DNA from: a bacterium
GTDB lineage: Bacteria > Patescibacteriota > Patescibacteriia > 2-12-FULL-60-25
Length of the DNA stretch: 64,000 nucleotides
Reading direction: 5' to 3'
Assembly: GCA_021796435.1 (NCBI GenBank)
Contig: JAJYXM010000016.1
Coordinates: 1,122,625 to 1,186,624 of the forward strand
Shown here: piece after piece, positions 42,501 through 49,109 of the stretch
Numbering within the stretch: the stretch's first letter is position 1
How the letters are laid out: every line of letters starts with the position of its first letter
Position numbers and translations under genes: made by a program
Notes under the pieces: generated by a model
The model's input: only the letters and a program-made list of their open reading frames with translations
What the model was told of the DNA's origin: nothing
The model's database searches: none

Positions 42501-42674
42501 ATGGCCTACATACACGACTCCGATCCAGATTTCCGGGTTACGAAGTACTGCCCTTTCTGCCAACGGTTTACAGGCCAGGAACTTCGTGGTCCGAAGCAAG
42601 ACCCGTACTGTCTGCAATGCGAAAAACACATCCCCAAACCGTCACATGATGAAATGGATGTTGAAATCGACTGA
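42501..42674 (+). CDS. 57-residue zinc-ribbon protein
   Basis: CAGGAGGTCCGA lies directly before the ATG, the strongest Shine-Dalgarno site in this area. The peptide contains YCPFCQRF near residue 16 and YCLQCEKH near 40, two CxxC knuckles expected to bind one zinc. The rest is polar and acidic (SDPDFRVTK at the start, HDEMDVEID at the end). Small proteins of this kind can bind nucleic acid or act as adaptors. It is the last gene of the SPFH-like operon, followed by a terminator. Confidence 0.7.
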   Translation: MAYIHDSDPDFRVTKYCPFCQRFTGQELRGPKQDPYCLQCEKHIPKPSHDEMDVEID

Positions 42675-42704
42675 CTCATCTGCGGCTCCGACCGCTCCAT
42701 CAGA

Positions 42705-42752
42705 AACGCCCCGCTGTTCTCCAGCCGGGCGTTCTTCAATTTCTGAATTTTT
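42705..42752 (+). terminator. Terminator of the SPFH-like operon
   Basis: AACGCCC and GGGCGTT form the stem (42705-42711, 42727-42733), followed by a T-rich tail ending in TTTTTT. It lies 30 bases after the zinc-ribbon stop. Confidence 0.7.
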
Positions 42753-42769
42753 TACCTGATAGCGAAAAC

Positions 42770-43915
42770 TTATTTCACGCTCCGCGCAATCGCCTGATGC
42801 AGACCTTTATCGAAGATGGACGGGATGATCTTTTCGGCCGTGGGTTTTTTGACGAAACCGGATAAGGCCAAGGCAGCGCGGAGTTTTATGCGGTCATCGA
42901 CCTGTTTGACTCCTTTATCCAGCATGCCGCGGAACAATCCGGGATAGACCAAGGCATTGTTGAGTTGATTCGGCATGTCGCTGCGGCCCGAGGCGACGAT
43001 TGCTGCTCCGGCCGCTTTTGCGAGATCAGGCATGATTTCTGGAATCGGATTAGCGAGTCCGAAGACGATGGATTTAGGCGCCATGCTCTTGACCATCTCA
43101 GGCGACAAAAGGCCGGGTCCGGAAACACCGACGAATACGTCTGCGCCCTGGATGACCTCGGAAAGTTGGCCCGACTTCTTTCCCGGGTTGGTGAACGAGG
43201 CCAAGGCGACTTTCGACGGGTTCATGCCGGGACGACCGGCGAAGATCGCGCCCTGACGATCGCATACGATGACATGCTTGAATCCTGCGGCGGTCAGCAA
43301 TTTTGCGATAGCGACTCCAGCAGCTCCGGCGCCGTTCACGATGATGCTGACGGAGGCTTTGGTCGTGCGTCTAGTGACTTTCAACGCATTCAGGATGCCG
43401 GCGAGCACGACGATGGCCGTGCCATGCTGGTCGTCGTGCATGACAGGGACATTGAGCGTCTTGGACAAGCGCTCCTCTATCTCGAAACAACGTGGTGCCG
43501 AAATATCTTCGAGCTGGATGGCGCCGAACGACGGCTCGAGCGCCTGGACGATACGGACGATCTCGTCCGGATCCTGCGTCGCCAAGACGAGCGGAACGGC
43601 GTCGATATCCGTGAAGCGTTTGAAGATCGCGCTCTTGCCTTCCATCACAGGCAACGCGGCCGACGCTCCGATGTTGCCCAGACCTAAGACGGCGGATCCG
43701 TCGGATACGATGGCGACGGCGTTCTTGCGCCAGGTCATGACGTCCGCCAGTTCCTCATCCTTGGCGATGGCGGACGAGACCGCACCGACGCCAGGCGTAT
43801 AGACCAACGAAAGGTCTTCGCGGTTGTTGATCTTTGTCTTGGCGGCGATGGATATCTTGCCGCGGAGTTTTTTGTGCAAAGTTAAAGAAAGTTTAGCGTA
43901 ATTTTTTGTGGGCAT
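42770..43915 (-). CDS. NAD(P)-dependent malic enzyme
   Basis: Malic enzyme turns malate into pyruvate and CO2 with reduction of NAD(P). The ATG at 43915 (MPTKNYAKLSLTLHKKL) gives 381 residues, the short bacterial form without a phosphotransacetylase domain. The signature YTPGVGAVS with its catalytic Tyr, metal-site residues in LEDISAPRCFEIE and MHDDQHGTAIV, and the nucleotide loop NGAGAAGVAIAKLL are all present. The longer frame upstream is only the palindromic repeat read as protein (VIPVKTGIQ, LDPRLRGDDD). In a reduced metabolism this could be a main route to NAD(P)H and pyruvate. Confidence 0.93.
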   Translation of the reverse strand: MPTKNYAKLSLTLHKKLRGKISIAAKTKINNREDLSLVYTPGVGAVSSAIAKDEELADVMTWRKNAVAIVSDGSAVLGLGNIGASAALPVMEGKSAIFKRFTDIDAVPLVLATQDPDEIVRIVQALEPSFGAIQLEDISAPRCFEIEERLSKTLNVPVMHDDQHGTAIVVLAGILNALKVTRRTTKASVSIIVNGAGAAGVAIAKLLTAAGFKHVIVCDRQGAIFAGRPGMNPSKVALASFTNPGKKSGQLSEVIQGADVFVGVSGPGLLSPEMVKSMAPKSIVFGLANPIPEIMPDLAKAAGAAIVASGRSDMPNQLNNALVYPGLFRGMLDKGVKQVDDRIKLRAALALSGFVKKPTAEKIIPSIFDKGLHQAIARSVK

Positions 43916-43933
43916 ATTTTTTTTGCAATGGTC

Positions 43934-43999
43934 GTCATCCCCGCGTAGGCGGGGATCCAGTAGTTCTAGGGCCTGGATTCCCGTCTTCACGGGAATGAC
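43934..43999. repeat. Paired palindromic repeat of the GTCATCCC type
   Basis: Two 27-bp elements lie in inverted order around a 12-bp spacer: GTCATCCCCGC ... GGATCCAG (43934-43960) and CTGGATTCCCGTC ... GGGAATGAC (43973-43999). Each is itself a hairpin. This is the repeat that, when translated, gives peptides such as LDPRLRGDDD in many genomes. Confidence 0.85.
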
Positions 44000-44022
44000 A
44001 GCATGTGTCAGTTGATTATGAG

Positions 44023-44805
44023 CTATCCGAACGGACGTTCGTGCGTCTTGGAGATTATCCTGAATGCCTCTTCGGCCGTGTCTACGAGGCGCAGGATGGC
44101 GACTTCTTCCTTGTCGATGAAACGTTGCTCCTCGCACATCACTTCATTGACCCATTTGAGGAAGGGAGCCCAATATTTCTTTCCGACCAGGATGACCGGC
44201 ACGTTGCGCGGGATCTTGCCCGTCTGGATCAGCGTGACCATCTCGGTCATCTCATCCATGGTGCCGAAACCGCCAGGAAAAAAGACATAGGCCTGCGCGG
44301 ATGCCGAGAGCATCACCTTGCGGGTGAAGAAGTAGTGGAAACCGATCGACTTGGTGACGAACTGGTTGCGGCGCTGTTCCGTGGGCAGCTCGATATCCAG
44401 CCCGATGGATTCTCCACCGGCATCATATGCTCCCCAGTTGGCCGCTTCCATCATGCCCGGACCGCCGCCGGTGATGACCGTGTAGTTCTTCTTGCCCAAG
44501 AGATAGCCTAGTTCTTTCGCGATCTTATAATACGGATTGTTGGGCATGGAGCGCGCACTCCCGAAGAACGTGACTTCCTTCTTGAGTTTGGAGAGGAACT
44601 CGAAACCTTCGATGAACTCCGCCATGATGCGGAAGATCTTCCAGTTGATCTCTTCGGTGAACACCGGCCCGTCTGACGGCACGCATTTGTTGCCTGGAGA
44701 GCACAACCAGTGCATGTAGTGCTTGCCTCCGGTGTCGCTCATCGAGACTGTCGTGCGGCGCTTAAGGGCACCTTTTTTGACGGAACTTTTTTTGTTTTTC
44801 GGCAT
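44023..44805 (-). CDS. LOG family protein (lysine decarboxylase-like Rossmann fold)
   Basis: LOG proteins are phosphoribohydrolases that split nucleoside monophosphates such as cytokinin nucleotides or AMP. The two family motifs are intact: GGGPGMMEAAN at 113-123 and PGGFGTMDE at 177-185. Length (260 residues) includes about 50 extra N-terminal residues that are basic and low in complexity. It follows the 44812 gene after 6 bases. In bacteria without cytokinin signalling these enzymes are usually thought to act on purine nucleotides; the substrate here is unknown. Confidence 0.9.
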   Translation of the reverse strand: MPKNKKSSVKKGALKRRTTVSMSDTGGKHYMHWLCSPGNKCVPSDGPVFTEEINWKIFRIMAEFIEGFEFLSKLKKEVTFFGSARSMPNNPYYKIAKELGYLLGKKNYTVITGGGPGMMEAANWGAYDAGGESIGLDIELPTEQRRNQFVTKSIGFHYFFTRKVMLSASAQAYVFFPGGFGTMDEMTEMVTLIQTGKIPRNVPVILVGKKYWAPFLKWVNEVMCEEQRFIDKEEVAILRLVDTAEEAFRIISKTHERPFG

Positions 44806-44811
44806 AATATT

Positions 44812-45327
44812 TTATCTGACTTCTTCTATAAGATGCGGATCCTGCATGGCTATCTCGATGCTATGGAGCAGGCTTTCGAGCTTGTTGCGCTGCCAGCAGG
44901 GACCGAGCGAAACCCTTTCGGACTTCCTGCCGCGCGTACGGAATTCGATGGTCTCGAAACCATGTTCGAGATTGAACCCCTGATGGACCATCAATACGGC
45001 TTCAAGATCCTCAAGGTCGTAGCTGCGACGCCTGCCCAACAACGATTTGAATTCTATCGCACCATCGACCAAACAAAGCTGCTCAGTGATGCTGTCGAAG
45101 AAATAAGCCCACGACATGGCGCAGAGAAGCAGCATGATGGCGGTCTGCGCTGTCGTCAGGCCGTGAAGCATGACCGACATCACGACTACCAGGCTCAAGG
45201 TGATGCATAGGCCGAGCATGACGGCGCCACCGAGAGACACCAATTCGGCGCGCGCTTCACGCAAGCAGATTTCTCCTTTTTTTTGTCGCGGAGGGCGAGG
45301 TGGAGCGAAGGCTCCCATGATTTCCAT
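44812..45327 (-). CDS. Two-helix membrane protein with a PH-like C-terminal domain
   Basis: I do not recognise this 171-residue protein. Two membrane helices lie close together (AVMLGLCITLSLVVVMSVML, AIMLLLCAMSWAYFF). The C-terminal 80 residues look like a small PH-type or bPH domain (LCLVDGAIEFKSLLGRRRSY, LEDLEAVLMVHQGF, ETIEFRTRGRKSERVSLG), which in other proteins follows paired helices. The N-terminus has PPRPPRQKKGE. It lies 6 bases upstream of the LOG gene and is probably in its transcript. Confidence 0.55.
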   Translation of the reverse strand: MEIMGAFAPPRPPRQKKGEICLREARAELVSLGGAVMLGLCITLSLVVVMSVMLHGLTTAQTAIMLLLCAMSWAYFFDSITEQLCLVDGAIEFKSLLGRRRSYDLEDLEAVLMVHQGFNLEHGFETIEFRTRGRKSERVSLGPCWQRNKLESLLHSIEIAMQDPHLIEEVR

Positions 45328-45391
45328 ACCAAAGAATAGTAATGAATGCGCAGCAATAAGTCACGCGACGCGACCGAAACCGGGGACATAA

Positions 45392-45421
45392 AAAAGAGAC
45401 TGGCCGAAACCAGTCTCTTTT
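45392..45421 (-). terminator. Terminator of the HU gene
   Basis: AAAAGAGACTGG and CCAGTCTCTTTT form a perfect 12-bp stem with A/T outer arms, working in both directions. It lies 14 bases after the HU stop. Confidence 0.9.
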
Positions 45422-45435
45422 GGAACTCAACTAAA

Positions 45436-45717
45436 TTACATCGCGGCTTCCTTGGCGGCCTTGGCCAAGCGGAACTTGACCACGGTCTTGGCCGGGATCT
45501 GGATCGTAGCACCAGTCAACGGGTTGCGGCCGGAACGAGCCGGGCGATTCTTCTTGACCATCTTGCCGAAACCAGGAACCAAAAATTCACCAGCCGTCTT
45601 GACCTGCTTGTAAGCCATGTTGGCCAAGGTGTCGAGCACGGTTTCGACATCCTTCTTCGCCAAACCGCTCTTGTCGGCCAGGTCACGAATTATTTGGGCT
45701 TTGGTCATTTTTGCCAT
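45436..45717 (-). CDS. HU-family DNA-binding protein
   Basis: HU dimers bend and compact DNA. MTKAQIIRDLADKSGLAKKD, then VPGFGKMVKKNRPARSGRNP with the DNA-entering arm GATIQIPAKTVVKFR are typical. Length is 93 residues. It is a single-gene unit with a strong terminator, and its leader contains an inverted repeat (45738-45779). HU and IHF cannot be told apart here, but a single HU-like gene is usual for such small genomes. Confidence 0.95.
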   Translation of the reverse strand: MAKMTKAQIIRDLADKSGLAKKDVETVLDTLANMAYKQVKTAGEFLVPGFGKMVKKNRPARSGRNPLTGATIQIPAKTVVKFRLAKAAKEAAM

Positions 45718-45737
45718 AAGTTTGCTTAAATTAAGCG

Positions 45738-45779
45738 TTCGGACTGGGCATCCAGGGCAGCTAACGCCGCTCGTCCGAA
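45738..45779 (-). promoter_or_regulatory. Inverted repeat in the HU leader
   Basis: TTCGGAC and GTCCGAA are separated by 28 bases directly upstream of the HU gene. They could form a leader hairpin or a binding site for a dimeric regulator. Confidence 0.35.
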
Positions 45780-45937
45780 TGCCTAAATCCTTTGAGTTAT
45801 TAAAGACATTGCAAAGAATAGCCCATTTTCAAAGGGTAAACAAGGATTTCCATCCACATGTCAAGAGATGACGCAAGGGTTAAGCCCGCGCTTTTACTAT
45901 ATAATGCGTAAAATATCCGCTGATTTAACCACCCATT

Positions 45938-46123
45938 ATGCAGAAAAAACTTAATCCAATGGCACTTTTTCTGACGATTGCGACGATCTGTGCGATTTTT
46001 TATGCAGTCATCATCTTCGTTTTCGTCGCATATCCGAAAAACGAGATGGTGTGCAAATTCCGAGGAGGAACATGGGAGACGCCTATGGAACACGATATCG
46101 CTAAAAGCCGCTGCGTCTTATAA
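45938..46123 (+). CDS. Small single-helix membrane protein
   Basis: This 61-residue protein has one clear membrane helix (ALFLTIATICAIFYAVIIFVF) and a short outer tail with two cysteines (MVCKFRGG and SRCVL). A TATATAAT sequence 35 bases upstream gives a plausible -10 box, though no good -35 is seen. Nothing in the tail points to a function. The stop lies just before a 15-bp tandem dimer. The clean helix and promoter support a real gene; its size leaves doubt. Confidence 0.45.
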   Translation: MQKKLNPMALFLTIATICAIFYAVIIFVFVAYPKNEMVCKFRGGTWETPMEHDIAKSRCVL

Positions 46124-46150
46124 GTCGCTTACCGCTAAGTCGCTTACTGC
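46121..46150. repeat. 15-bp tandem dimer
   Basis: TAAGTCGCTTACCGC is followed directly by TAAGTCGCTTACTGC (14 of 15 identical). It starts at the stop codon of the small membrane protein gene and is of the same kind as the dimers at 11981, 14374 and 38228. Confidence 0.75.
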
Positions 46151-46155
46151 AGATC

Positions 46156-46239
46156 CCCCTTCCCGTCCAAGTCCCACTTAGCCCTATTCAAAAATCCCGC
46201 TTCCGCAGGATTTTTGTCTGGTCGGGCTAGTGGGACTTG
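46156..46239. repeat. 84-bp direct repeat, left copy
   Basis: This stretch recurs at 46727-46810 with one difference (offset exactly 571). It contains an A/T-flanked hairpin (AAAAATCC ... GGATTTTT) and the 3' end of tRNA-Pro. The two copies bracket the GIY-YIG gene. Confidence 0.9.
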
Positions 46240-46269
46240 TCCTCCACAGGCGGATCAGCCCGTGACTGA
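46240..46269. repeat. 30-bp double palindrome, copy B1 (worn)
   Basis: The unit is two 15-bp hairpins in tandem, TCCGCC-NNN-GGCGGA and TCAGCC-NNN-GGCTGA. This copy has a few changes (TCCTCC, GACTGA) but keeps the length of exactly 30 and lies inside a tRNA-Pro copy. Confidence 0.8.
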
Positions 46270-46308
46270 AACCCACGACCTCTTGCACCCCATGCAAGCG
46301 CGCTAGCC

Positions 46309-46338
46309 CCCGCCACAGGCGGGTCAGCCTGTGGCTGA
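46309..46338. repeat. 30-bp double palindrome, copy B2
   Basis: CCCGCC-ACA-GGCGGG is followed by TCAGCC-TGT-GGCTGA. It interrupts the broken tRNA-Pro between the D-arm and the anticodon arm. The stop of the GIY-YIG gene lies inside it. Confidence 0.85.
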
Positions 46339-46584
46339 AACTGCACCTAAGATTAGGTCTCTAATCTTTCGACCGAATCCAGATTTGTAAAAGTTTTCGC
46401 GATGCAAAGCATCCGTCTTGCAGTAATATGATTCAAAATATGCCAACTCAAATGGACCATTGTTTCTCGACCAATCGTTTGCTCCAGCATCATGTTCCAG
46501 CAAACGTTCTTTAGGATCTTTCTCGGAATAACCAGAATAAATCTTAGCGTTTTTTAAACTTCTGAGAAAATAAACGTAGTACAT
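46324..46584 (-). CDS. Single-domain GIY-YIG nuclease, copy 1
   Basis: GIY-YIG proteins cut or nick DNA through a conserved Tyr, Arg and Glu. Here the motif reads YYVYFLRS ... IYSGYSE, with the Arg in PKERLLEHDAG and a later Glu in HRENFYKSG. The domain fills the 86 residues, as in the YhbQ/URI-like group. The last codons run into double palindrome B2 and the broken tRNA-Pro, so the original C-terminus was probably replaced. The gene lies between two direct copies of tRNA-Pro sequence. It may have helped create the duplication, but this is inference. Confidence 0.8.
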   Translation of the reverse strand: MYYVYFLRSLKNAKIYSGYSEKDPKERLLEHDAGANDWSRNNGPFELAYFESYYCKTDALHRENFYKSGFGRKIRDLILGAVSATG

Positions 46585-46629
46585 ACATTATCAATGATAT
46601 CAAAAAGACCCAGTAATGAGTCTTTTTGC

Positions 46630-46648
46630 CTGGTCGGGCTAGTGGACT
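46630..46648 (-). pseudogene. Short tRNA-Pro 3'-end fragment
   Basis: CTGGTCGGGCTAGTGG on the plus strand matches the CCA end and acceptor/T-arm of tRNA-Pro and then diverges after losing one G. It is the smallest of the tRNA-Pro relics in this patch. Confidence 0.6.
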
Positions 46649-46726
46649 TTCACGTCGTCGTTCCACTCCTCCTGGGAACCCATCTGTTCCCAACCTCCGC
46701 CATGGGGAAACTCCCGTTTCCCCGAC

Positions 46727-46810
46727 CCCCTTCCCGTTCAAGTCCCACTTAGCCCTATTCAAAAATCCCGCTTCCGCAGGATTTTTGTCTGGTCGGGCTA
46801 GTGGGACTTG
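46727..46810. repeat. 84-bp direct repeat, right copy
   Basis: This is the second copy of 46156-46239, here joined to the intact tRNA-Pro. The stretch 46739-46758 is also an inverted partner of the tRNA T-arm and acceptor (46793-46811), so the whole can fold into a long hairpin with a terminator-like stem in its loop. Confidence 0.9.
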
Positions 46811-46866
46811 AACCCACGACCTCTTGCACCCCATGCAAGCGCGCTAGCCAACTGCGCTATAGCCCG
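46790..46866 (-). tRNA. tRNA-Pro (anticodon GGG)
   Basis: The minus strand folds into a full cloverleaf: acceptor CGGGCTA/TAGCCCG, D-stem GCGC/GCGC, anticodon arm CTTGC-ATGGGGT-GCAAG with anticodon GGG, T-arm GTGGG-TTCAAGT-CCCAC, discriminator A and an encoded CCA. It reads CCC and CCT codons. It is the only intact one of several tRNA-Pro copies in this patch. Confidence 0.95.
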
Positions 46867-46923
46867 AATATTTACTTGATACTTTCGTCTTCCCTCAGCA
46901 ATCCACGGCGTTGAACGCCAGCC

Positions 46924-46970
46924 TCCGCCATGGGCGGATCAGCCTGTGGCCGAAACTGCGCTATAGCCCG
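46924..46970. repeat. 30-bp double palindrome B3 joined to a tRNA-Pro 5' fragment
   Basis: TCCGCC-ATG-GGCGGA plus TCAGCC-TGT-GGCCGA (46924-46953) is followed directly by the 17 bases that begin tRNA-Pro (46954-46970). B2 is followed by the same first bases. B2 and B3 with their flanks are thus direct repeats of about 36 bp around the GIY-YIG gene and the intact tRNA. Confidence 0.85.
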
Positions 46971-47076
46971 TCGAATTGTTGCCGAATCTTAACAGGTTAA
47001 AATCGAGAGGACAAGGCCAGCATCGGACTTTGGAAAACTAGAGATTACCGCTATTTTAAGGTATCCTGTATGCATT

Positions 47077-47769
47077 ATGCTGAACCTCGCGTTCGACGCG
47101 TCCAGGACGGAGCAACCAAATAGGCTCAAAGCCAAGGTTCTTGCGCGGCCGCGGATCGAAACAAAAAAACCTACGAGGCTGCGTGATAAAGTCAACGCGA
47201 TTTTGGAGGATCCGAGCGTAAATTGCTTCGGGAACTTTTTGGATCGGTTCTATCCTGCCATGGCAAAGACCGGAATGCCCAAACCGCAGGAGTTGGGAAT
47301 ATTGCTCAAATTCTTGCGCCATAGCGGTAAGCTTTCCCCGGAGATAGATGGTTTCATGGTGGACCAGCTTAAGGATGTCGTTTTCCATCGGCTGCAAGAA
47401 GACATCGCCGATGACTATCCGCTACCTGTGCAGATCGAAAAACTGGCCAAAGCGGAATTCGCGGATCAGGAAAAGACAAGACATCTACTGAAGACTTATG
47501 CCGATCTGGCGCGAGCGGTCAGACGTACACAGGCGAAATTGACCTTGGGACTTGAAGTCTCGGATAGCGAAAACAAGCAGCTGGATAATTTCACGGCGTT
47601 CCAATTCAATCTCATCGACGAGATTCCGCCGGCAACCCTATTCAGGCATTTCATGGAGAACGGAGACTTGCGCTGGCTGTGGGACTTGGATGCGGGCAAG
47701 ACCGTCCTGGAACTGAAGGACGAAAACGAAAAAACCGCTCTCGGCGGGACAGAGGCCGCGGAGTGGTGA
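47077..47769 (+). CDS. Uncharacterised helical protein
   Basis: I do not recognise this 230-residue protein. It is mostly helical and charged (VDQLKDVVFHRLQEDIADD, KTYADLARAVRRTQAKLTLG) with no membrane segment, signal or cysteine cluster beyond a single Cys. The C-terminus has aromatic residues (FRHFMENGDLRWLWDLDAG). It runs toward the HD-domain gene on the other strand, with only 27 bases between their stops. GTATCCTGTATGCATT upstream could hold a -10 box. The smooth frame and even codon use favour a real gene. Confidence 0.55.
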   Translation: MLNLAFDASRTEQPNRLKAKVLARPRIETKKPTRLRDKVNAILEDPSVNCFGNFLDRFYPAMAKTGMPKPQELGILLKFLRHSGKLSPEIDGFMVDQLKDVVFHRLQEDIADDYPLPVQIEKLAKAEFADQEKTRHLLKTYADLARAVRRTQAKLTLGLEVSDSENKQLDNFTAFQFNLIDEIPPATLFRHFMENGDLRWLWDLDAGKTVLELKDENEKTALGGTEAAEW

Positions 47770-47796
47770 TGGAGCGGATGCGGTTGATCGTCCGCC

Positions 47797-49104
47797 CTAA
47801 ACCTTAAACGGATTGGAGTTCGCTACGAGTTCGCGATACACCTCTTTGGCGTTATCCGTCTTCACCGCAAGCTTATCGATCACATCTTCCGTCAGACCGA
47901 AGGCAGACAGTGCTGCGCGATCCAGGTCAGCATCATGACGGATCGCGGCATAGATGACCTCGATGATCTTCTGCATGCCGAGTTTCGGATTGATGCCCAA
48001 AGCGATCAGGTCGTTACCGCGTAGACCGGTCTGGGCCGCGACATCGCGCAGACGCAAGAGTATGGCCTGCTCCGCCGCCTTATGCGCCTGCTCTTTCTCG
48101 TATTCCGGGTAATCCCGCTCAGCCTGCCAAAAATCCTTGATGGCTTTCGTCGCGATCATGAAACCCGTGCCCGCATCGTTCCACTTGCGCACGCCGAAGA
48201 TACCGTCGATCAACATGCCGGCCTGGATGCTCAAGATGGCTCTGCGGACATCGACGCCGGCTTCGCGCGAGAGCCTGACCAAAGCGGCGTAATCCGCCGG
48301 ACCTTTCTCGAAAGAGAGATACGCGCTCACATGCTGCTGGATGGAGAAGATGAGCAGATCCTCATCTTCCTGGCTCAAACCCTGTTCGGCGCACATCCGG
48401 TCGATGATCGCCCTATTCTCCGGAGTGATGTTCTCATGTCCGACATATGTGGTAGATAGGCCGTATTCCTCAAAGAAGGCTTTCTGCATCTTGGCGTCAT
48501 CTTTTATATCCGGATGCTGCATCGCGAAGTCTTCGTAGAGTTCCAGATATTTATTGCGCCAATCATCCCTTTCTTTCGGTGACATGTCGCGGTTCTTCTT
48601 ATGGAAGTCACGTTTGCCGGGAAAACCTAGTTTCAGGCCTTTCTCGTCCTTGGCATAGATGCCCAAGCAGTCCGGTTTGGCCAGATCATGGCAGATGGCG
48701 AAGGTCAGCATGAACTCCCTGTTCTCGTTGATGAACTCCAAGGTCGCATCCCATTGTTCGTGAAAACCCTCCAGATCCATGCCGCGTGACGCACGGTCGA
48801 AATCCATGAAACCGTTCTCCAGAAGCTCCAAGCTCACCAGGATGCTCTGATAGTGCTCGGCGATACGCGAGCCCTCGGCATGCTTGTCCGATGACTGGGG
48901 CGTGTCGAGGACCTTCTGCAGCTTCGGTTCCTTCTGCAGATATTCCTTCAGCGTCTTCTTGGCTTTGATGACGGCCTCCGCCATGACGCGCGCATCCTCG
49001 AAGAACATCTCGACCGGGGTGTCGGCCTTCAGCTCGAGCTCCTCTGGCTCGATGTCGGGCTGTCCGGCATCGAATTCTTTCGGCGGTCGTTCCATGTAAA
49101 CCAT
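47797..49104 (-). CDS. HD-domain protein linked to the CCA-adding enzyme
   Basis: This 435-residue soluble protein contains an HD motif (FAICHDLAKPD, His139-Asp140) with an upstream His in DKHAEGSRIAEHY and a later GHENITPEN, as expected for metal-dependent phosphohydrolases. A DxAAL-type helical stretch follows (DYAALVRLSREAGVDVRRAI). It lies 5 bases after the CCA-adding enzyme gene. Many CCA enzymes carry an HD domain at their own C-terminus; here the partner gene may supply it separately, although the sequence is longer than that domain. A 2',3'-cyclic phosphatase or nucleotidase role is possible but not shown. Confidence 0.6.
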   Translation of the reverse strand: MVYMERPPKEFDAGQPDIEPEELELKADTPVEMFFEDARVMAEAVIKAKKTLKEYLQKEPKLQKVLDTPQSSDKHAEGSRIAEHYQSILVSLELLENGFMDFDRASRGMDLEGFHEQWDATLEFINENREFMLTFAICHDLAKPDCLGIYAKDEKGLKLGFPGKRDFHKKNRDMSPKERDDWRNKYLELYEDFAMQHPDIKDDAKMQKAFFEEYGLSTTYVGHENITPENRAIIDRMCAEQGLSQEDEDLLIFSIQQHVSAYLSFEKGPADYAALVRLSREAGVDVRRAILSIQAGMLIDGIFGVRKWNDAGTGFMIATKAIKDFWQAERDYPEYEKEQAHKAAEQAILLRLRDVAAQTGLRGNDLIALGINPKLGMQKIIEVIYAAIRHDADLDRAALSAFGLTEDVIDKLAVKTDNAKEVYRELVANSNPFKV

Positions 49105-49109
49105 AATTC

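Larger units (their letters stand above)
46219..46344 (-). pseudogene. Broken tRNA-Pro copy carrying two 30-bp insertions
   Basis: Removing 46240-46269 and 46309-46338 leaves a sequence matching the intact tRNA-Pro (46790-46866) from its CCA end to the D-arm, after which the 5' acceptor strand is missing. It cannot fold into a complete tRNA. Both insertions sit immediately before AAC in the plus-strand reading. Confidence 0.85.

Noticed and set aside
43916-44137. 74-codon extension of malic enzyme
   Set aside because: It translates the palindromic repeat and the end of the LOG gene's antisense and has no family match.
46324-46866. Prophage or integrative element at tRNA-Pro
   Set aside because: There is no integrase or phage gene; only a GIY-YIG gene of 260 bp lies between the repeats.
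46156-46970. CRISPR array
   Set aside because: The repeats are few, unevenly spaced and derived from tRNA-Pro and palindromes; no cas genes are present.
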